A stretch of DNA of 51,175 nt from Acetobacteraceae bacterium (GTDB taxonomy: Bacteria > Pseudomonadota > Alphaproteobacteria > Acetobacterales > Acetobacteraceae): assembly GCA_947475245.1 (NCBI GenBank), contig CANJLW010000033.1, forward strand, positions 1 to 51,175, read 5' to 3'. Under the pieces are notes generated by a model, which was given only the letters and a program-made list of their open reading frames with translations, made no database searches and was not told where the DNA came from. Made by a program: the position numbers and the translations under genes. Position 1 is the first letter of the stretch; every line of letters begins with the position of its first letter. Of the stretch, positions 7,426 through 16,127 are shown piece by piece.

Positions 7426-8616
7426 CTATCCCCCGCGCGACAGCAATCCCCGTTCGGCCAGGTTCCGCATCAGCGCGCCGACGCCGAACGACCAGGACTC
7501 GCATTCGTCCGTCGGTCGGATTCTGTTCACCAAACGACCCAGGGACGGTGCCGATATCGTCACGATATCGCCGGTCTTGTGCGTGAACCCCTGGCCCGGC
7601 GCCCCGCGATCGTCGACCGGGGCGAACATCGTGCCCAGGAACAGCACCGCGCCGTCGGGGTAGCGATGGTGTGCGTTCAGCATCTGCGCCACCAGATCGG
7701 CGGGATCGCGGCTGATCATGGCGATCGACGAGCTGCCTTCCATCACAAACCCGTCTTCCCCCTCCACCCGCAGCGCAACGGTGGTGGAGCGCACGTCGTC
7801 GAGGCTGAAATCGGTGTCGAAGAAGCGCAGGAACGGCCCAATGGCGCAGGACGCGTTGTTGTCCTTCGCCTTGCCGAGAAGCAAAGCGGATCGACCTTCG
7901 ACATCGCGGAGATTGACGTCGTTGCCCAAGGTCGCGCCCACGATGCGCCCGTCGGACGCGACAATCAGAACGACCTCCGGTTCCGGATTGTTCCAGGCGG
8001 ATTTCGGGTGCACGCCGGCGTCCTGCAGGCAGCCGACGGCGGCCATGGGCTGGGCCTTGGTGAAGATTTCCGCGTCGGGACCGATGCCGACTTCCAGATA
8101 CTGGCTCCACGCGCCTTGTTCGATCAGCACCTGCTTCAGCCGTTCGGCCTCCGCGGAGCCGGGTTTCAGACGCGCCAGGTCGTCGCCGACGAGATTGGTC
8201 ACCTCCGCGCGGATGGCGGCGGCGGCATTCAGATCGCCGCGCGCGCGTTCCTCGATCACACGCTCCAACATCGAGATGGCGAAGGTGACTCCGGCGGCCT
8301 TGATCGCTTGCAGGTCGTTGGGGGCAAGCAGCCAGGGGCGTGTCGGATCGCGAGTCTCGATGGGGGTATTGGCGAGCAGCGCGTCGAGGGAACCGAGAGT
8401 CTGGCCGGCGGCGGCCCGCAGGGCGGCGGCGGGATCGGCGGTTTCGCAGAGATCGCGCATGGTCGCGAACTGGCGGGAAATATCGACGACGGCACCGTCG
8501 CGCACCGCGACGACGGCGGGGCCGCCTTGATCCGGGCGCCACACCCTGCCCGCCAGGGCCGCGCGCGAAGCGTCGAGCGGTAAGACCGATGTGGTCGCAT
8601 TTTGCTGCAATGTCAT
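7426..8616 (-). CDS. Fumarylacetoacetate hydrolase (FAH) superfamily enzyme
   Basis: This 396-residue protein has the FAH C-terminal domain. The blocks WNNPEPEVVLIV and GNDVNLRDVEGRSALLLGKA, then FLRFF and SIAMISRDPADL, are conserved around the metal site; the Glu residues of the PEPE motif are likely metal ligands. Full-length relatives of this subgroup include dehydratases of 2-keto-3-deoxy sugar acids, so a role in acid-sugar catabolism is as likely as a C-C hydrolase role. It is not the tyrosine-pathway enzyme, which is encoded separately at 26661. GGAGG precedes the ATG at 8616; the upstream start at 8634 would bury that site. Confidence 0.8.
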   Translation of the reverse strand: MTLQQNATTSVLPLDASRAALAGRVWRPDQGGPAVVAVRDGAVVDISRQFATMRDLCETADPAAALRAAAGQTLGSLDALLANTPIETRDPTRPWLLAPNDLQAIKAAGVTFAISMLERVIEERARGDLNAAAAIRAEVTNLVGDDLARLKPGSAEAERLKQVLIEQGAWSQYLEVGIGPDAEIFTKAQPMAAVGCLQDAGVHPKSAWNNPEPEVVLIVASDGRIVGATLGNDVNLRDVEGRSALLLGKAKDNNASCAIGPFLRFFDTDFSLDDVRSTTVALRVEGEDGFVMEGSSSIAMISRDPADLVAQMLNAHHRYPDGAVLFLGTMFAPVDDRGAPGQGFTHKTGDIVTISAPSLGRLVNRIRPTDECESWSFGVGALMRNLAERGLLSRGG

Positions 8617-8681
8617 GTGCTGTTTCCTCCCCAAGCTCGGCTATGATAGGTCAATCATCGCGGGATAAGGAGATCAAGGGC

Positions 8682-9110
8682 ATGAAGCGGTTGTTTGGCG
8701 GTCAGGATAAGCCGACGGAAAGCTTCCCGGTCGAATTAAGCGACGAGGCATGGCGGCAGAAGCTGGATACGGCGCAGTTCAACGTGTTGCGCAAGCACGC
8801 GACGGAACGCGCGGGGACCAGCCCGCTGAACCAGGAAAAGCGCCCCGGCACGTTCCTGTGCGCCGGCTGCGAGCAGGCTTTGTTCTCGGCGGAGACGAAG
8901 TTTGAGAGCGGGACGGGATGGCCGAGCTTCTACGCGCCGATGGATGGGGCGGTGGGAGAGACGGTGGATCGCAGCTTCTTCATGGTGCGGACGGAAGTGC
9001 ATTGCAGCCAGTGCGGCGGGCACCTGGGACACGTGTTCCCCGACGGTCCGGCGCCGACCGGGCAACGCTATTGCATGAACGGCGTGGCGATGACCTTCAA
9101 GCCGGATTGA
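8682..9110 (+). CDS. msrB: Peptide-methionine (R)-S-oxide reductase
   Basis: MsrB reduces the R-epimer of methionine sulfoxide in proteins, a repair step after oxidative damage. The 142-residue protein has the complete family layout: zinc ligands C60 and C63 (FLCAGC) and C108 and C111 (HCSQCGGHLGHVF), the GTGWPSF block, and catalytic C131 in RYCMNGVAM. An AAGGAGA site lies 7 bp before the ATG at 8682; the longer frame open from 8340 runs antisense to the FAH gene and is not used. No msrA is adjacent. It is transcribed divergently from the FAH-family gene. Confidence 0.95.
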   Translation: MKRLFGGQDKPTESFPVELSDEAWRQKLDTAQFNVLRKHATERAGTSPLNQEKRPGTFLCAGCEQALFSAETKFESGTGWPSFYAPMDGAVGETVDRSFFMVRTEVHCSQCGGHLGHVFPDGPAPTGQRYCMNGVAMTFKPD

Positions 9111-9185
9111 ACCCTTTTCGAGAGGGCGAATTCCGACTATGCCGCACCAAGCACGCGCCGAAGGGCGTGTCTCATGGAGACGATG

Positions 9186-9584
9186 ATGAATTACGTGCCG
9201 CCGTTCGAGATCATCCGGTCGATGTTGAATTTGACCACGGTCCGCGGCGAAACCCGCGTCGCCATGTCTTATGATCAGATGCAGCAGATGATCCGCACGC
9301 TGATTGCGGGCATCAAGGTCGACGAGGCCTGGTATCTGACGCGCAATCCCGATGTGGGCGAAGGCATCAAGGCCGGCACGATCGCGTCGGCGCGCGAACA
9401 TTTCATCGACCACGGCTTCTTCGAAGGTCGCCAACCGTTCCCGATTATGATCGACGAGCGGTTCTACCTGGAACACAACCCGGACGTCGCGGAAACCGTG
9501 CGCAACGGCACCTATGCCTCCGCGCAGGAGCATTTTGAAGGACCGGGCTACCGGGAAGGGCGTCCGCCCTTCCCGCTTAGCTAA
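9186..9584 (+). CDS. Protein with two tandem NPDV/EHF repeats, unknown function
   Basis: The 132-residue protein consists of a short N-terminal part and two copies of a 44-residue module (residues 46-87 and 90-131). Each has the form D-E-x-(W/F)-Y-L-x2-N-P-D-V, then ASAxEHF and GxxEGRxPFP. Similar NPDV...EGR modules occur in larger glycosyltransferases and surface proteins of alphaproteobacteria; here they stand alone. No signal peptide or membrane segment is seen. GGAG 6 bp ahead supports the ATG at 9186 over those at 9174 and 9183. The role is unknown; a protein- or sugar-binding module is a guess. Confidence 0.75.
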   Translation: MNYVPPFEIIRSMLNLTTVRGETRVAMSYDQMQQMIRTLIAGIKVDEAWYLTRNPDVGEGIKAGTIASAREHFIDHGFFEGRQPFPIMIDERFYLEHNPDVAETVRNGTYASAQEHFEGPGYREGRPPFPLS

Positions 9585-9590
9585 GACTGC

Positions 9591-10937
9591 TCAGACAGGA
9601 GCGGTCAGTTCCCGAGCCGAGATCGACTGGATCGCGGACAGGCGCTTGAACAGCACGTCTGCCGGGATGTCGGACCCGCCGACTTCCAGGCAGTCGGCGA
9701 ATTTGTCGAACAATTGTTGATCCGACAGCGGACGTGACGGATGGCCGGTCGCGCGGGAGACCGGGGTGCCGGCGACCGTGCTGCCATCGGACATTTCCAC
9801 CAGCACGGAATCGTGCGGCGCCGCGCCGGGCATGTTCGGATCGTGTTCGGTGGTCGTCACGATCTCCACCTTTTCCATCAACGCCTGGATGTCCGGGCGC
9901 TGCACAAAATCGTCGGTCAGTTCGCGCAGGCCGACGCGTTTGGCGACGATGCCGCTGGCCATCGCGAATTCGATGCTGAACTTGGCCGCCAACCCGGTAT
10001 CCGGGCGATGGTTGCGCAGCACGGTGGAGAAGTAATCGCTGATATTGACGGTGATCTTCTTGACGTCGTCGGCCTTGATCGGGCTGGTGGCGACCAGATC
10101 GAGCATGCAGTCGATGGCGCGGTGGGTGCAGTAGCAGGTCGGGTATTTCTTGATGCCCAGACCTTGCGTCAGGATGGCCCATTCCTTGCCGGCGCGCGGT
10201 TCGCTGGTGCGGTCTTCGTTACCGGTCGGGGAAATCGCGTGCAGGAAGCCCTGCGGATGCTCCAGCGCATCCGTGTTGGCGGTGAACCCTGCTCCGGCGA
10301 GGCGGGCGGCCATGATGCCGGCATGGGCCGACTTACCGGCGTGGAACGGCTTCGTCATGGTGCCAAAATTCGACATCAGACCGGCGGCCTGCGATCCACC
10401 CAGGGCGATGGCGATGGCGGTTTTCTCCGCGTCCAGCTTACGCAGCTTGGCGCAGGCGGCGGCGGCGCCAACCGCGCCGTAAAGGCCGGTCGGGTGCCAG
10501 CCCTTTTGATGCAGCAGGCCGGAGTCACGCCAGAACAGTTCGGCCCAGACCTCGTAACCCGCGATATAGGCGACGATCATGTCGGCACCGGACGCGTTGA
10601 GCGCCTCGGCTTCCGCCAGGATGGCCGGCACCAGCACGGTGGACGGGTGGCCGCGCAGCGCGACGTCGTCGTAGTCCAGCGCATGGGCGGCGACGCCGTT
10701 GATCCATGCGGCTTCGGGCGCGGGGGCCTTGCGCTTGCCAAAGGTCAGCGTCGACGGGCCGTCACCCGGGGCCAGGGTTTCGGTCATGATGCGCACGCTG
10801 TCTTCATTGCGTCCGACGATCATGGTACCGATGCAGTCGATGAAGCCCATGCGCGCGACGCGGGCGGCTTCCTCGGGGATACGATTGGGCGACAGGTCAG
10901 AGACGAACTGGCCCAGATGCCTGGTAAGCGCGGTCAT
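9591..10937 (-). CDS. MmgE/PrpD family protein
   Basis: This 448-residue protein belongs to the MmgE/PrpD family, whose best-known member is 2-methylcitrate dehydratase; other members act on diverse hydroxy acids. Conserved blocks include ALDYDDVALRGHPST, GSQAAGLMSNFGTMTKPFHAG with KSAHAGIMAARLA, and ITVNISDYF in the C-terminal domain. No prpB, prpC or acnD gene is nearby, so propionate metabolism is unlikely. Its position, 17 bp after the thioesterase gene and on the same strand as the Baeyer-Villiger-type enzyme, suggests hydration or dehydration of a CoA- or acid-type intermediate in that pathway. The exact reaction is inferred. Confidence 0.85.
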   Translation of the reverse strand: MTALTRHLGQFVSDLSPNRIPEEAARVARMGFIDCIGTMIVGRNEDSVRIMTETLAPGDGPSTLTFGKRKAPAPEAAWINGVAAHALDYDDVALRGHPSTVLVPAILAEAEALNASGADMIVAYIAGYEVWAELFWRDSGLLHQKGWHPTGLYGAVGAAAACAKLRKLDAEKTAIAIALGGSQAAGLMSNFGTMTKPFHAGKSAHAGIMAARLAGAGFTANTDALEHPQGFLHAISPTGNEDRTSEPRAGKEWAILTQGLGIKKYPTCYCTHRAIDCMLDLVATSPIKADDVKKITVNISDYFSTVLRNHRPDTGLAAKFSIEFAMASGIVAKRVGLRELTDDFVQRPDIQALMEKVEIVTTTEHDPNMPGAAPHDSVLVEMSDGSTVAGTPVSRATGHPSRPLSDQQLFDKFADCLEVGGSDIPADVLFKRLSAIQSISARELTAPV

Positions 10938-10954
10938 TCAACGGCTCCTTATGA

Positions 10955-11413
10955 TCAGGGGGTCGCCGCCTTGGGGGCGGGCTTTTTCAGAAATTTCCAG
11001 GTCGATGTGGCGAAGGCGATCAGACCGCCGGCCGTATCGCGCGCCTCGGCCTTCAGGAACCAGGTGCCGCCGCGGCGCAATGCTTCCCCGGTACAGATCA
11101 CCCGGCCGCTGCTGATCGGCGCGACGTACTGGATCTTCATTTCCAGCGTCGCGCCGGGACCGCCGCCGTGATGGTTGATCAAATGGCCCATGCAGATGTC
11201 GAGCGCGGTGGCCAGCACGCCGCCGTGCACGCCGCCGCGCGGGTTGAACATGAAGTCCTGCACGTCGAACGCCACCTGGCAACCGTCGCCGGGATAGGTA
11301 ACCTCCAACCCCAGCAGGCGGGTCAGAAAGAAGTCGCCGAACACCTCCTGGGTGCCCGCGGCGGCGCGTTGAAAGGCGGCCAGGGCTTGTTCCTGGTCAA
11401 TCCGATGAGACAT
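10955..11413 (-). CDS. PaaI-type hotdog-fold acyl-CoA thioesterase
   Basis: The protein has 152 residues and the single hotdog domain of PaaI/YbgC-like thioesterases. The hallmark segment FNPRGGVHGGVLATALDICMG contains the conserved (N)-x-x-G-x-x-(H)GG motif at the start of the central helix, followed by the strand EMKIQYVAPISSGRV. Such enzymes release CoA from aryl- or acyl-CoA esters. The gene follows the flavin monooxygenase by 4 bp and precedes the MmgE/PrpD gene by 17 bp, so the three genes are very probably one transcript. Confidence 0.85.
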   Translation of the reverse strand: MSHRIDQEQALAAFQRAAAGTQEVFGDFFLTRLLGLEVTYPGDGCQVAFDVQDFMFNPRGGVHGGVLATALDICMGHLINHHGGGPGATLEMKIQYVAPISSGRVICTGEALRRGGTWFLKAEARDTAGGLIAFATSTWKFLKKPAPKAATP

Positions 11414-11417
11414 GCGG

Positions 11418-13070
11418 TTATCCTCGGCTCAGCGTCATGCCGGTGTAGCCGTTTGCCGCGACCTCGTCGCAGCGCGCGCGATAGGCCGGGGCGCCGCCCT
11501 GATATTGCAGGATGCGGCGTGTCGTCTTGCCCTCGACGTTGGAGTTGATGCCGGTCGCCCAGGAGTCGATCTTGCTGTACAGCATGCCTTCGGCGAGTTC
11601 GTCGATGTGGCGGGTCCAGTCGGCCTCGGCCTCCGGCTTCGTTTCAAAGCGCGTGCAGGCCGTGTCGCGCGCATAACGCAAAAGGTCGGTCGCCCAGTCC
11701 ACGTTCTGCTCGATACAGCGCGGGATATTGCAGCGGGTCGACGCGTTGTGCGGCCCGACGATCGTCAGCATGTTTGGGAAGCCGGCGGATTGCATGCCCA
11801 GATAGGTCTTGGGGCCGTCGGCCCATTTTTCCTTCAGGCTTTGCCCGCCGACGCCACGGAAGTCGATGCGATCGAACGCGCCGGTGATAGCGTCGAAGCC
11901 GGTCGCATAGATGATCATATCGAACTCGTACTCCGCGTCGCTGGTGCGGATGCCGGTTTCGGTGATGCGTTCCAGCGGCGTCGCTTTGATGTCCACCAGC
12001 TTGACGTGCGGCAGGTTGAACGCTTCGTAGTAGCCGGTCTCCTGGGGCACCCGGCGCGTGCCGAAGCCGTGGCATTTCGGGATCAGCATCTCGGCCACCA
12101 CGGGATCCTTGACCCGCTCGCGGATTTTCCGCGCGATGAAGGCGCTGAACAACGCATTGGCCGCCGGGTCGGTCAGCATGTCGTGGAAATTTGCCTGCCA
12201 GATGCCGAAGCCGGGTTCTCCGTAACGCTGCTGCCAGAACGCCTCTCGTTCGGCTTCGGTGACCTCGAACGTGCCGCGCGGATCGGCATTATGGATGTAG
12301 CAGCCGGGCGTGGTGCGCAGCAGGGCGAAGAGTTCGGGGTAGCTGCCCTTGATCGCGGCCTGTTCGGCGTCGCTGATCTTGCGGTTGTTCAGCGGCGTGC
12401 ACCAGTTGGGCGTGCGTTGGAACACCGTCAGTTGCGCAACGTCCGGGGCGATGGTCTGGATGATCTGCACGCCCGTCGCGCCGGTGCCGATGACGGCCAC
12501 GCGCTTGCCGGTGAAATCCACCTTTTCCTTCGGCCAGCGATAGGTGTGGAATGACATGCCGCGAAAGCTGTCCACGCCGGGCAGCCTCGGCAGAGTATCG
12601 GCGGATAGCGGGCCGATCGCGGTGATCAGGAAGCGCGCGCTGTGGCGCTCCCCAGTGTCCAGCGTCACATCCCAACGGTTGGCCGTCTCGTCGAACGCGG
12701 CGGCGGATACGCGGCTGTTGAACTGCATGTCGCGACGCAGGTCGAACCGATCGGCGACATGGTTCAGATAGGTCAGGGTTTCCGGCTGGGCGGCGAAATG
12801 CTCGCTCCAACTCCAGTCCTGCAGCAACTCATCGGAAAACGCGAAGCCGTAGGTGTAGCTTTCGGAATCGAAGCGCGCGCCGGGATAGCGGTTCCAGTAC
12901 CAGGTGCCGCCGACGTCGCTGCCGGTTTCAAACACACGCACCGACATCCCCAACTGCCGCAGGCGATAGAGCTGGTACATGCCCGCGATCCCCGCGCCGA
13001 TGACGATGGCGTCATAGGTGCGCGCGTCGCGCGCCGCGGTGGCTGCTGGGGCGGTGTTCGTCGTCGACAT
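11418..13070 (-). CDS. Baeyer-Villiger-type flavin monooxygenase
   Basis: This 550-residue enzyme has two Rossmann folds: the FAD site GAGIAG (residues 25-30) with DVGGTWYWNRYPGARFDSE, and the NADPH site GTGATG (195-200). Between them lies FRGMSFHTYRWP (169-180), which fits the Baeyer-Villiger monooxygenase fingerprint FxGxxxHxxxW(P/D). Related enzymes insert an oxygen next to a ketone in cyclic, aromatic or steroid substrates, giving an ester or lactone. AGGAGA precedes the ATG at 13070; the frame open to 13214 is not supported. It leads the thioesterase and PrpD genes and is divergent from the SsuD-like gene. The ketone substrate is unknown. Confidence 0.88.
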   Translation of the reverse strand: MSTTNTAPAATAARDARTYDAIVIGAGIAGMYQLYRLRQLGMSVRVFETGSDVGGTWYWNRYPGARFDSESYTYGFAFSDELLQDWSWSEHFAAQPETLTYLNHVADRFDLRRDMQFNSRVSAAAFDETANRWDVTLDTGERHSARFLITAIGPLSADTLPRLPGVDSFRGMSFHTYRWPKEKVDFTGKRVAVIGTGATGVQIIQTIAPDVAQLTVFQRTPNWCTPLNNRKISDAEQAAIKGSYPELFALLRTTPGCYIHNADPRGTFEVTEAEREAFWQQRYGEPGFGIWQANFHDMLTDPAANALFSAFIARKIRERVKDPVVAEMLIPKCHGFGTRRVPQETGYYEAFNLPHVKLVDIKATPLERITETGIRTSDAEYEFDMIIYATGFDAITGAFDRIDFRGVGGQSLKEKWADGPKTYLGMQSAGFPNMLTIVGPHNASTRCNIPRCIEQNVDWATDLLRYARDTACTRFETKPEAEADWTRHIDELAEGMLYSKIDSWATGINSNVEGKTTRRILQYQGGAPAYRARCDEVAANGYTGMTLSRG

Positions 13071-13206
13071 AAGTGCGGCTCTCCTGATTTCCCCGCCATC
13101 ATCGCCGTGTCCGGACTTGTTCGCAATCGCTTGGCCGCATGGACCTGCGGCGCGCGCCGCCATAGATTGCCCCCCGGAAATTGCCCCCGTCCGGCAGGAG
13201 ACACCC

Positions 13207-14301
13207 ATGAGCATCGAATTTATCGGTATGATCGCCTCGGAACAGAAGTCCGAGATCCATCCGGCGCAAGGACCGCTGATCGACCCGGACTACATCGCGC
13301 GCTTCGCGCAAGCGCACGAGGTCGCGGGGTTCGATCGTGTATTGATCGCGCACAACTCCTCCGACGCGGACGCGGTTCTGGTCGCGACGCATGCCGCGCA
13401 GCACACCACGACGCTGAATTTCATGATCGCCCATCGCCCCGGCTTCATCGCCCCCACCTACGCCGCGCGCTTGTTCGCGACATTCGACGTGTTCTCCGGC
13501 GGGCGCGGCGGGATCCATATCATCACCGGCGGCGACAGCGTGGAGCAGCGGCGCGACGGCGATTTCCTGAACCACGAGGAACGCTATCGCCGGACCGATG
13601 AATATGTCGGGCTGATGCGCAAGACCTGGACGGCGACGGAACCGTTCAGCCACGAAGGCCCGTACTACAAGTTTGAAAACGCCTTTGCCCGCGTCAAGCC
13701 GCTGCAAAAGCCGCATATCCCGGTGTTCTTCGGCGGCTCCTCCGACCTTGCCATCGCCTTCGCCGCCAGGCACGCCGACATCTATGCGTTCTGGGGAGAG
13801 ACGCTGGAGATGGCGCGCGACACCATCGCCAAGGTACGCGCCGCCTGCGTCGCCATCGGCCGAGCGCCGGAGACGATGCGGTTCAGCCTGTCGATGCGCC
13901 CGGTTCTGGCGGCGACCGAAGAAGCTGCCTGGCAGCGCGCGGACCGGATCATCGAACGCATCCGCGAATTGCGGGGCAACGATTTCGGACGCTCCAACGT
14001 CCGGCCCGACAGTGTTGGGTCCAAGCGTTTGTTGGAGATCGCGGCCGGCGGCAAGGTGCGCGACAAGCGGCTGTGGACGGAAGTCGCCGCCGCCGTGGGT
14101 GCCGGTTCGAACACAACGTCCTTGGTCGGCACGCCGGAACAAGTGGCGGAATCGCTGCTGGAATATCACGCGATGGGCGTGACCACGTTCCTGATCCGTG
14201 GCTTTGACCCGTTGGACGACGCCACGGATTACGGCCGTCACCTGCTGCCGTTGGTGCGGGAAGCGGCTGCGCGGAACCCGTACCGGATGGCCGCCGAGTA
14301 G
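13207..14301 (+). CDS. SsuD-like FMNH2-dependent monooxygenase (LLM class)
   Basis: The 364-residue protein resembles the alkanesulfonate monooxygenase branch of the luciferase-like superfamily. It has DRVLIAHNSSDADAVLVATH, LNFMIAHRPGFIAPTYAARL, the phosphate-binding FSGGRGGIHIITGG, and the family block GPYYKFENAF with KPHIPVFFGGSS. It would need reduced FMN from a separate reductase, and none is adjacent. No sulfonate transporter genes (ssuABC) are nearby, so a sulfonate substrate is not indicated. AGGAGA lies 6 bp before the ATG. Three bases separate it from the next FAD monooxygenase gene, so they are co-transcribed. Confidence 0.87.
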   Translation: MSIEFIGMIASEQKSEIHPAQGPLIDPDYIARFAQAHEVAGFDRVLIAHNSSDADAVLVATHAAQHTTTLNFMIAHRPGFIAPTYAARLFATFDVFSGGRGGIHIITGGDSVEQRRDGDFLNHEERYRRTDEYVGLMRKTWTATEPFSHEGPYYKFENAFARVKPLQKPHIPVFFGGSSDLAIAFAARHADIYAFWGETLEMARDTIAKVRAACVAIGRAPETMRFSLSMRPVLAATEEAAWQRADRIIERIRELRGNDFGRSNVRPDSVGSKRLLEIAAGGKVRDKRLWTEVAAAVGAGSNTTSLVGTPEQVAESLLEYHAMGVTTFLIRGFDPLDDATDYGRHLLPLVREAAARNPYRMAAE

Positions 14302-14304
14302 TCG

Positions 14305-15534
14305 ATGTCCGTCGAGCGGACAGAGACCGTCGTCATCGGCGGCGGTCAGGCCGGGCTGACCATGAGTCACGGGTTAAGCCGCCTCGGGCGGCCGCATGTG
14401 GTTCTGGAACGCCACCGCATCGCGGAACGCTGGCGGACGGAGCGGTGGGAGTCCCTGCGCTTTCAGTTTCCCAACTGGGCGATGCGGCTGCCGGGGTTCG
14501 GCTATACCGGCGATGCCCCCGACGTGTTCGCGCCGCGCGACGAGGTCGTACAGTTTATCGAAGGCTATGCGGCGTTCATTCGCGCCCCGGTGCGGACCGG
14601 GATCGATGTGCGGCGCGTCGGCCGAACCCCCGGCGCGGATGGGTTTCTGATCGAGACCGACGCCGGGACGATGATCGCGCATAACGTGGTGTTCGCCACC
14701 GGCCCTTATCAGCGCCCGGTTATTCCCGACGCCGCCCAGGGCGTCGGCGATGTCGTCCAGATCGCCGCCGGTGCCTATCGCGATCCCGACCAACTGCCCG
14801 CGGGCGGGGTGCTTGTCGTGGGGTCCGGTGCGTCGGGGTGTCAGATCGCCGAGGAGTTGATGCGCGCCGGTCGTTCGGTCTGTCTGTCCGTCGGGCTGCA
14901 CCGGCGCATCCCGCGCCGCTATCGCGGGAAAGACGTGATCTGGTGGATCACCGAGCTTGGGCTGGACGACAAGATCGCGGACGAGGCCGCCATGCGGCAG
15001 GCGCCGTTGCTGATCAGCGGTGCCTATGGCGGCAACACGGTCGATCTGCGCGGCTACGCGGCGGCGGGCATGGTGCTGCTGGGGCGGATGCTGGACGCGC
15101 GCGACGGTGTCGTCGGCTTTGCGCCGGACCTGACGGAAAACCTGGCCAAGGGCGACGAAAGTTTCGCGGGCTTTCTGCGCATAGCCGACGCCCATGTGGA
15201 CCGTCACGGTCTGGCGCTGCCGGCGGAGCACCTGCCGGTTACAACCTTCCCCGAGCCGACAGGCGATATCGCCTCGCTGGATCTGCGCGCCGCCGGCATT
15301 GGCTCCGTGATCTGGGCGACGGGCTATCGCTACGATTTCGATTGGATCGACCTCGACGTGTTCGATCCGTCGACCCGTGCCCCGCGGCATCGGCGCGGTG
15401 TTACCGAGGTTCCCGGCGCGTATTTTCTGGGGTTGCCGATGCTGCACAAGACGAAGTCGTCGTTCTTGTCCGGGGTCGGCGAGGACGCGGACTTCCTTGC
15501 CGACCGGATCGCGGATCGGGTGCCTACGGCGTAA
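14305..15534 (+). CDS. Flavin-containing NAD(P)-binding monooxygenase
   Basis: The 409-residue protein is a single-component FAD/NADPH monooxygenase of the CzcO/YUCCA-like type. It has the FAD site VVIGGGQAG, RWRTERWESLRFQFPNW, an ATGPYQRPVIP linker, a second dinucleotide site VVGSGASGCQIAEEL, and IWATGYRYDFDW near the C-terminus. Relatives N- or S-oxygenate or decarboxylate small molecules. It is the second gene of a two-gene operon with the SsuD-like enzyme, 3 bp downstream. Its 3' end overlaps the convergent VOC gene by 11 bp. Confidence 0.85.
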   Translation: MSVERTETVVIGGGQAGLTMSHGLSRLGRPHVVLERHRIAERWRTERWESLRFQFPNWAMRLPGFGYTGDAPDVFAPRDEVVQFIEGYAAFIRAPVRTGIDVRRVGRTPGADGFLIETDAGTMIAHNVVFATGPYQRPVIPDAAQGVGDVVQIAAGAYRDPDQLPAGGVLVVGSGASGCQIAEELMRAGRSVCLSVGLHRRIPRRYRGKDVIWWITELGLDDKIADEAAMRQAPLLISGAYGGNTVDLRGYAAAGMVLLGRMLDARDGVVGFAPDLTENLAKGDESFAGFLRIADAHVDRHGLALPAEHLPVTTFPEPTGDIASLDLRAAGIGSVIWATGYRYDFDWIDLDVFDPSTRAPRHRRGVTEVPGAYFLGLPMLHKTKSSFLSGVGEDADFLADRIADRVPTA

Positions 15535-15964
15535 CGCGCTGGTTGATTTCCAGCAGGTTCATCGAAGGGTCGTACAGGTAAATCTGGCGAAAACCGAGCA
15601 TGGCATAGCGACCGGCGTCTGAGTATTGAATGCCGGCGTCGTCGAGACGGCGCATCACCAGATCGAGATCCGGCACGGTGATGGCGACATGGCCGCCGAT
15701 GGTTGGATTATGCTGTAGCCCGTTCGCTTCGGCGAAGCGCGGCACCGGCTTGACGATATGCAGGCCATTATTGATGCCGAGGTCGCGACCGGCGGGGCCG
15801 TCCTGCTCGAACGCCGCGAGCGCGGCGGGGTCGGAGCGGAAGTTGCCGCCGGTTTCCGGGCGTTGGAACGGTGTTTCCCGCATGCCGAAAATGGCGCTGT
15901 AGAAAGCGGCGCTCTCACGCACATCGTGCGCCGGCAGGTTGACGTGATGAATGGTCCAGGTCAT
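15524..15964 (-). CDS. VOC-superfamily protein (glyoxalase/extradiol dioxygenase fold)
   Basis: At 146 residues this is a single VOC module of two beta-alpha-beta-beta-beta units. Likely metal ligands are the His in TWTIHHVNLPAHDV at the N-terminus, His in GGHVAITVPDL, and Glu in SMNLLEINQ at the C-terminus, so metal binding appears intact. Functions in the family range from glyoxalase I and epimerases to ring-cleaving dioxygenases and drug resistance. Its place among monooxygenase genes suggests action on an oxygenated intermediate. Start 15964 was chosen because the frame open to 16126 adds arginine-rich sequence with no family match. Confidence 0.8.
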   Translation of the reverse strand: MTWTIHHVNLPAHDVRESAAFYSAIFGMRETPFQRPETGGNFRSDPAALAAFEQDGPAGRDLGINNGLHIVKPVPRFAEANGLQHNPTIGGHVAITVPDLDLVMRRLDDAGIQYSDAGRYAMLGFRQIYLYDPSMNLLEINQRVTP

Positions 15965-16107
15965 TGCGGGTGTCGTCCTTAACTTAAGCGATCCGCCATG
16001 GTCGTCTGATCGACGCGGTAGTTCAAGGCGCGGGCCGGTCAGACGATCACGCGTTTCGAGACACCGATCACAGGTCAAAACAGGCTCACTTGAACCCGCG
16101 CGCGGGC

Positions 16108-16127
16108 CATGCGAACAAGTTCGCATG
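16108..16127 (+). promoter_or_regulatory. 20-bp perfect inverted repeat covering a start codon
   Basis: CATGCGAAC (16108-16116), two bases AA, then GTTCGCATG (16119-16127). The right arm contains the ATG of the CoA-transferase gene. It could be a repressor operator or an RNA hairpin that hides the start; no Shine-Dalgarno sequence is visible upstream. Confidence 0.6.

Noticed and set aside
6170-8542. 790-residue minus-strand frame
   Set aside because: It is antisense to the solute-binding protein and out of frame with the FAH gene; both of those have clear family motifs.
7426-8616. FAH-family gene as a second fumarylacetoacetase of the tyrosine pathway
   Set aside because: It lacks the YSDFF and YHSRASS blocks seen in the protein encoded at 26661 and resembles sugar-acid dehydratase-type members instead.
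13147-13160. Palindrome GCGGCGCGCGCCGC in the divergent monooxygenase promoter region
   Set aside because: Alternating GC palindromes arise easily in this composition and there is nothing else to support a binding site.
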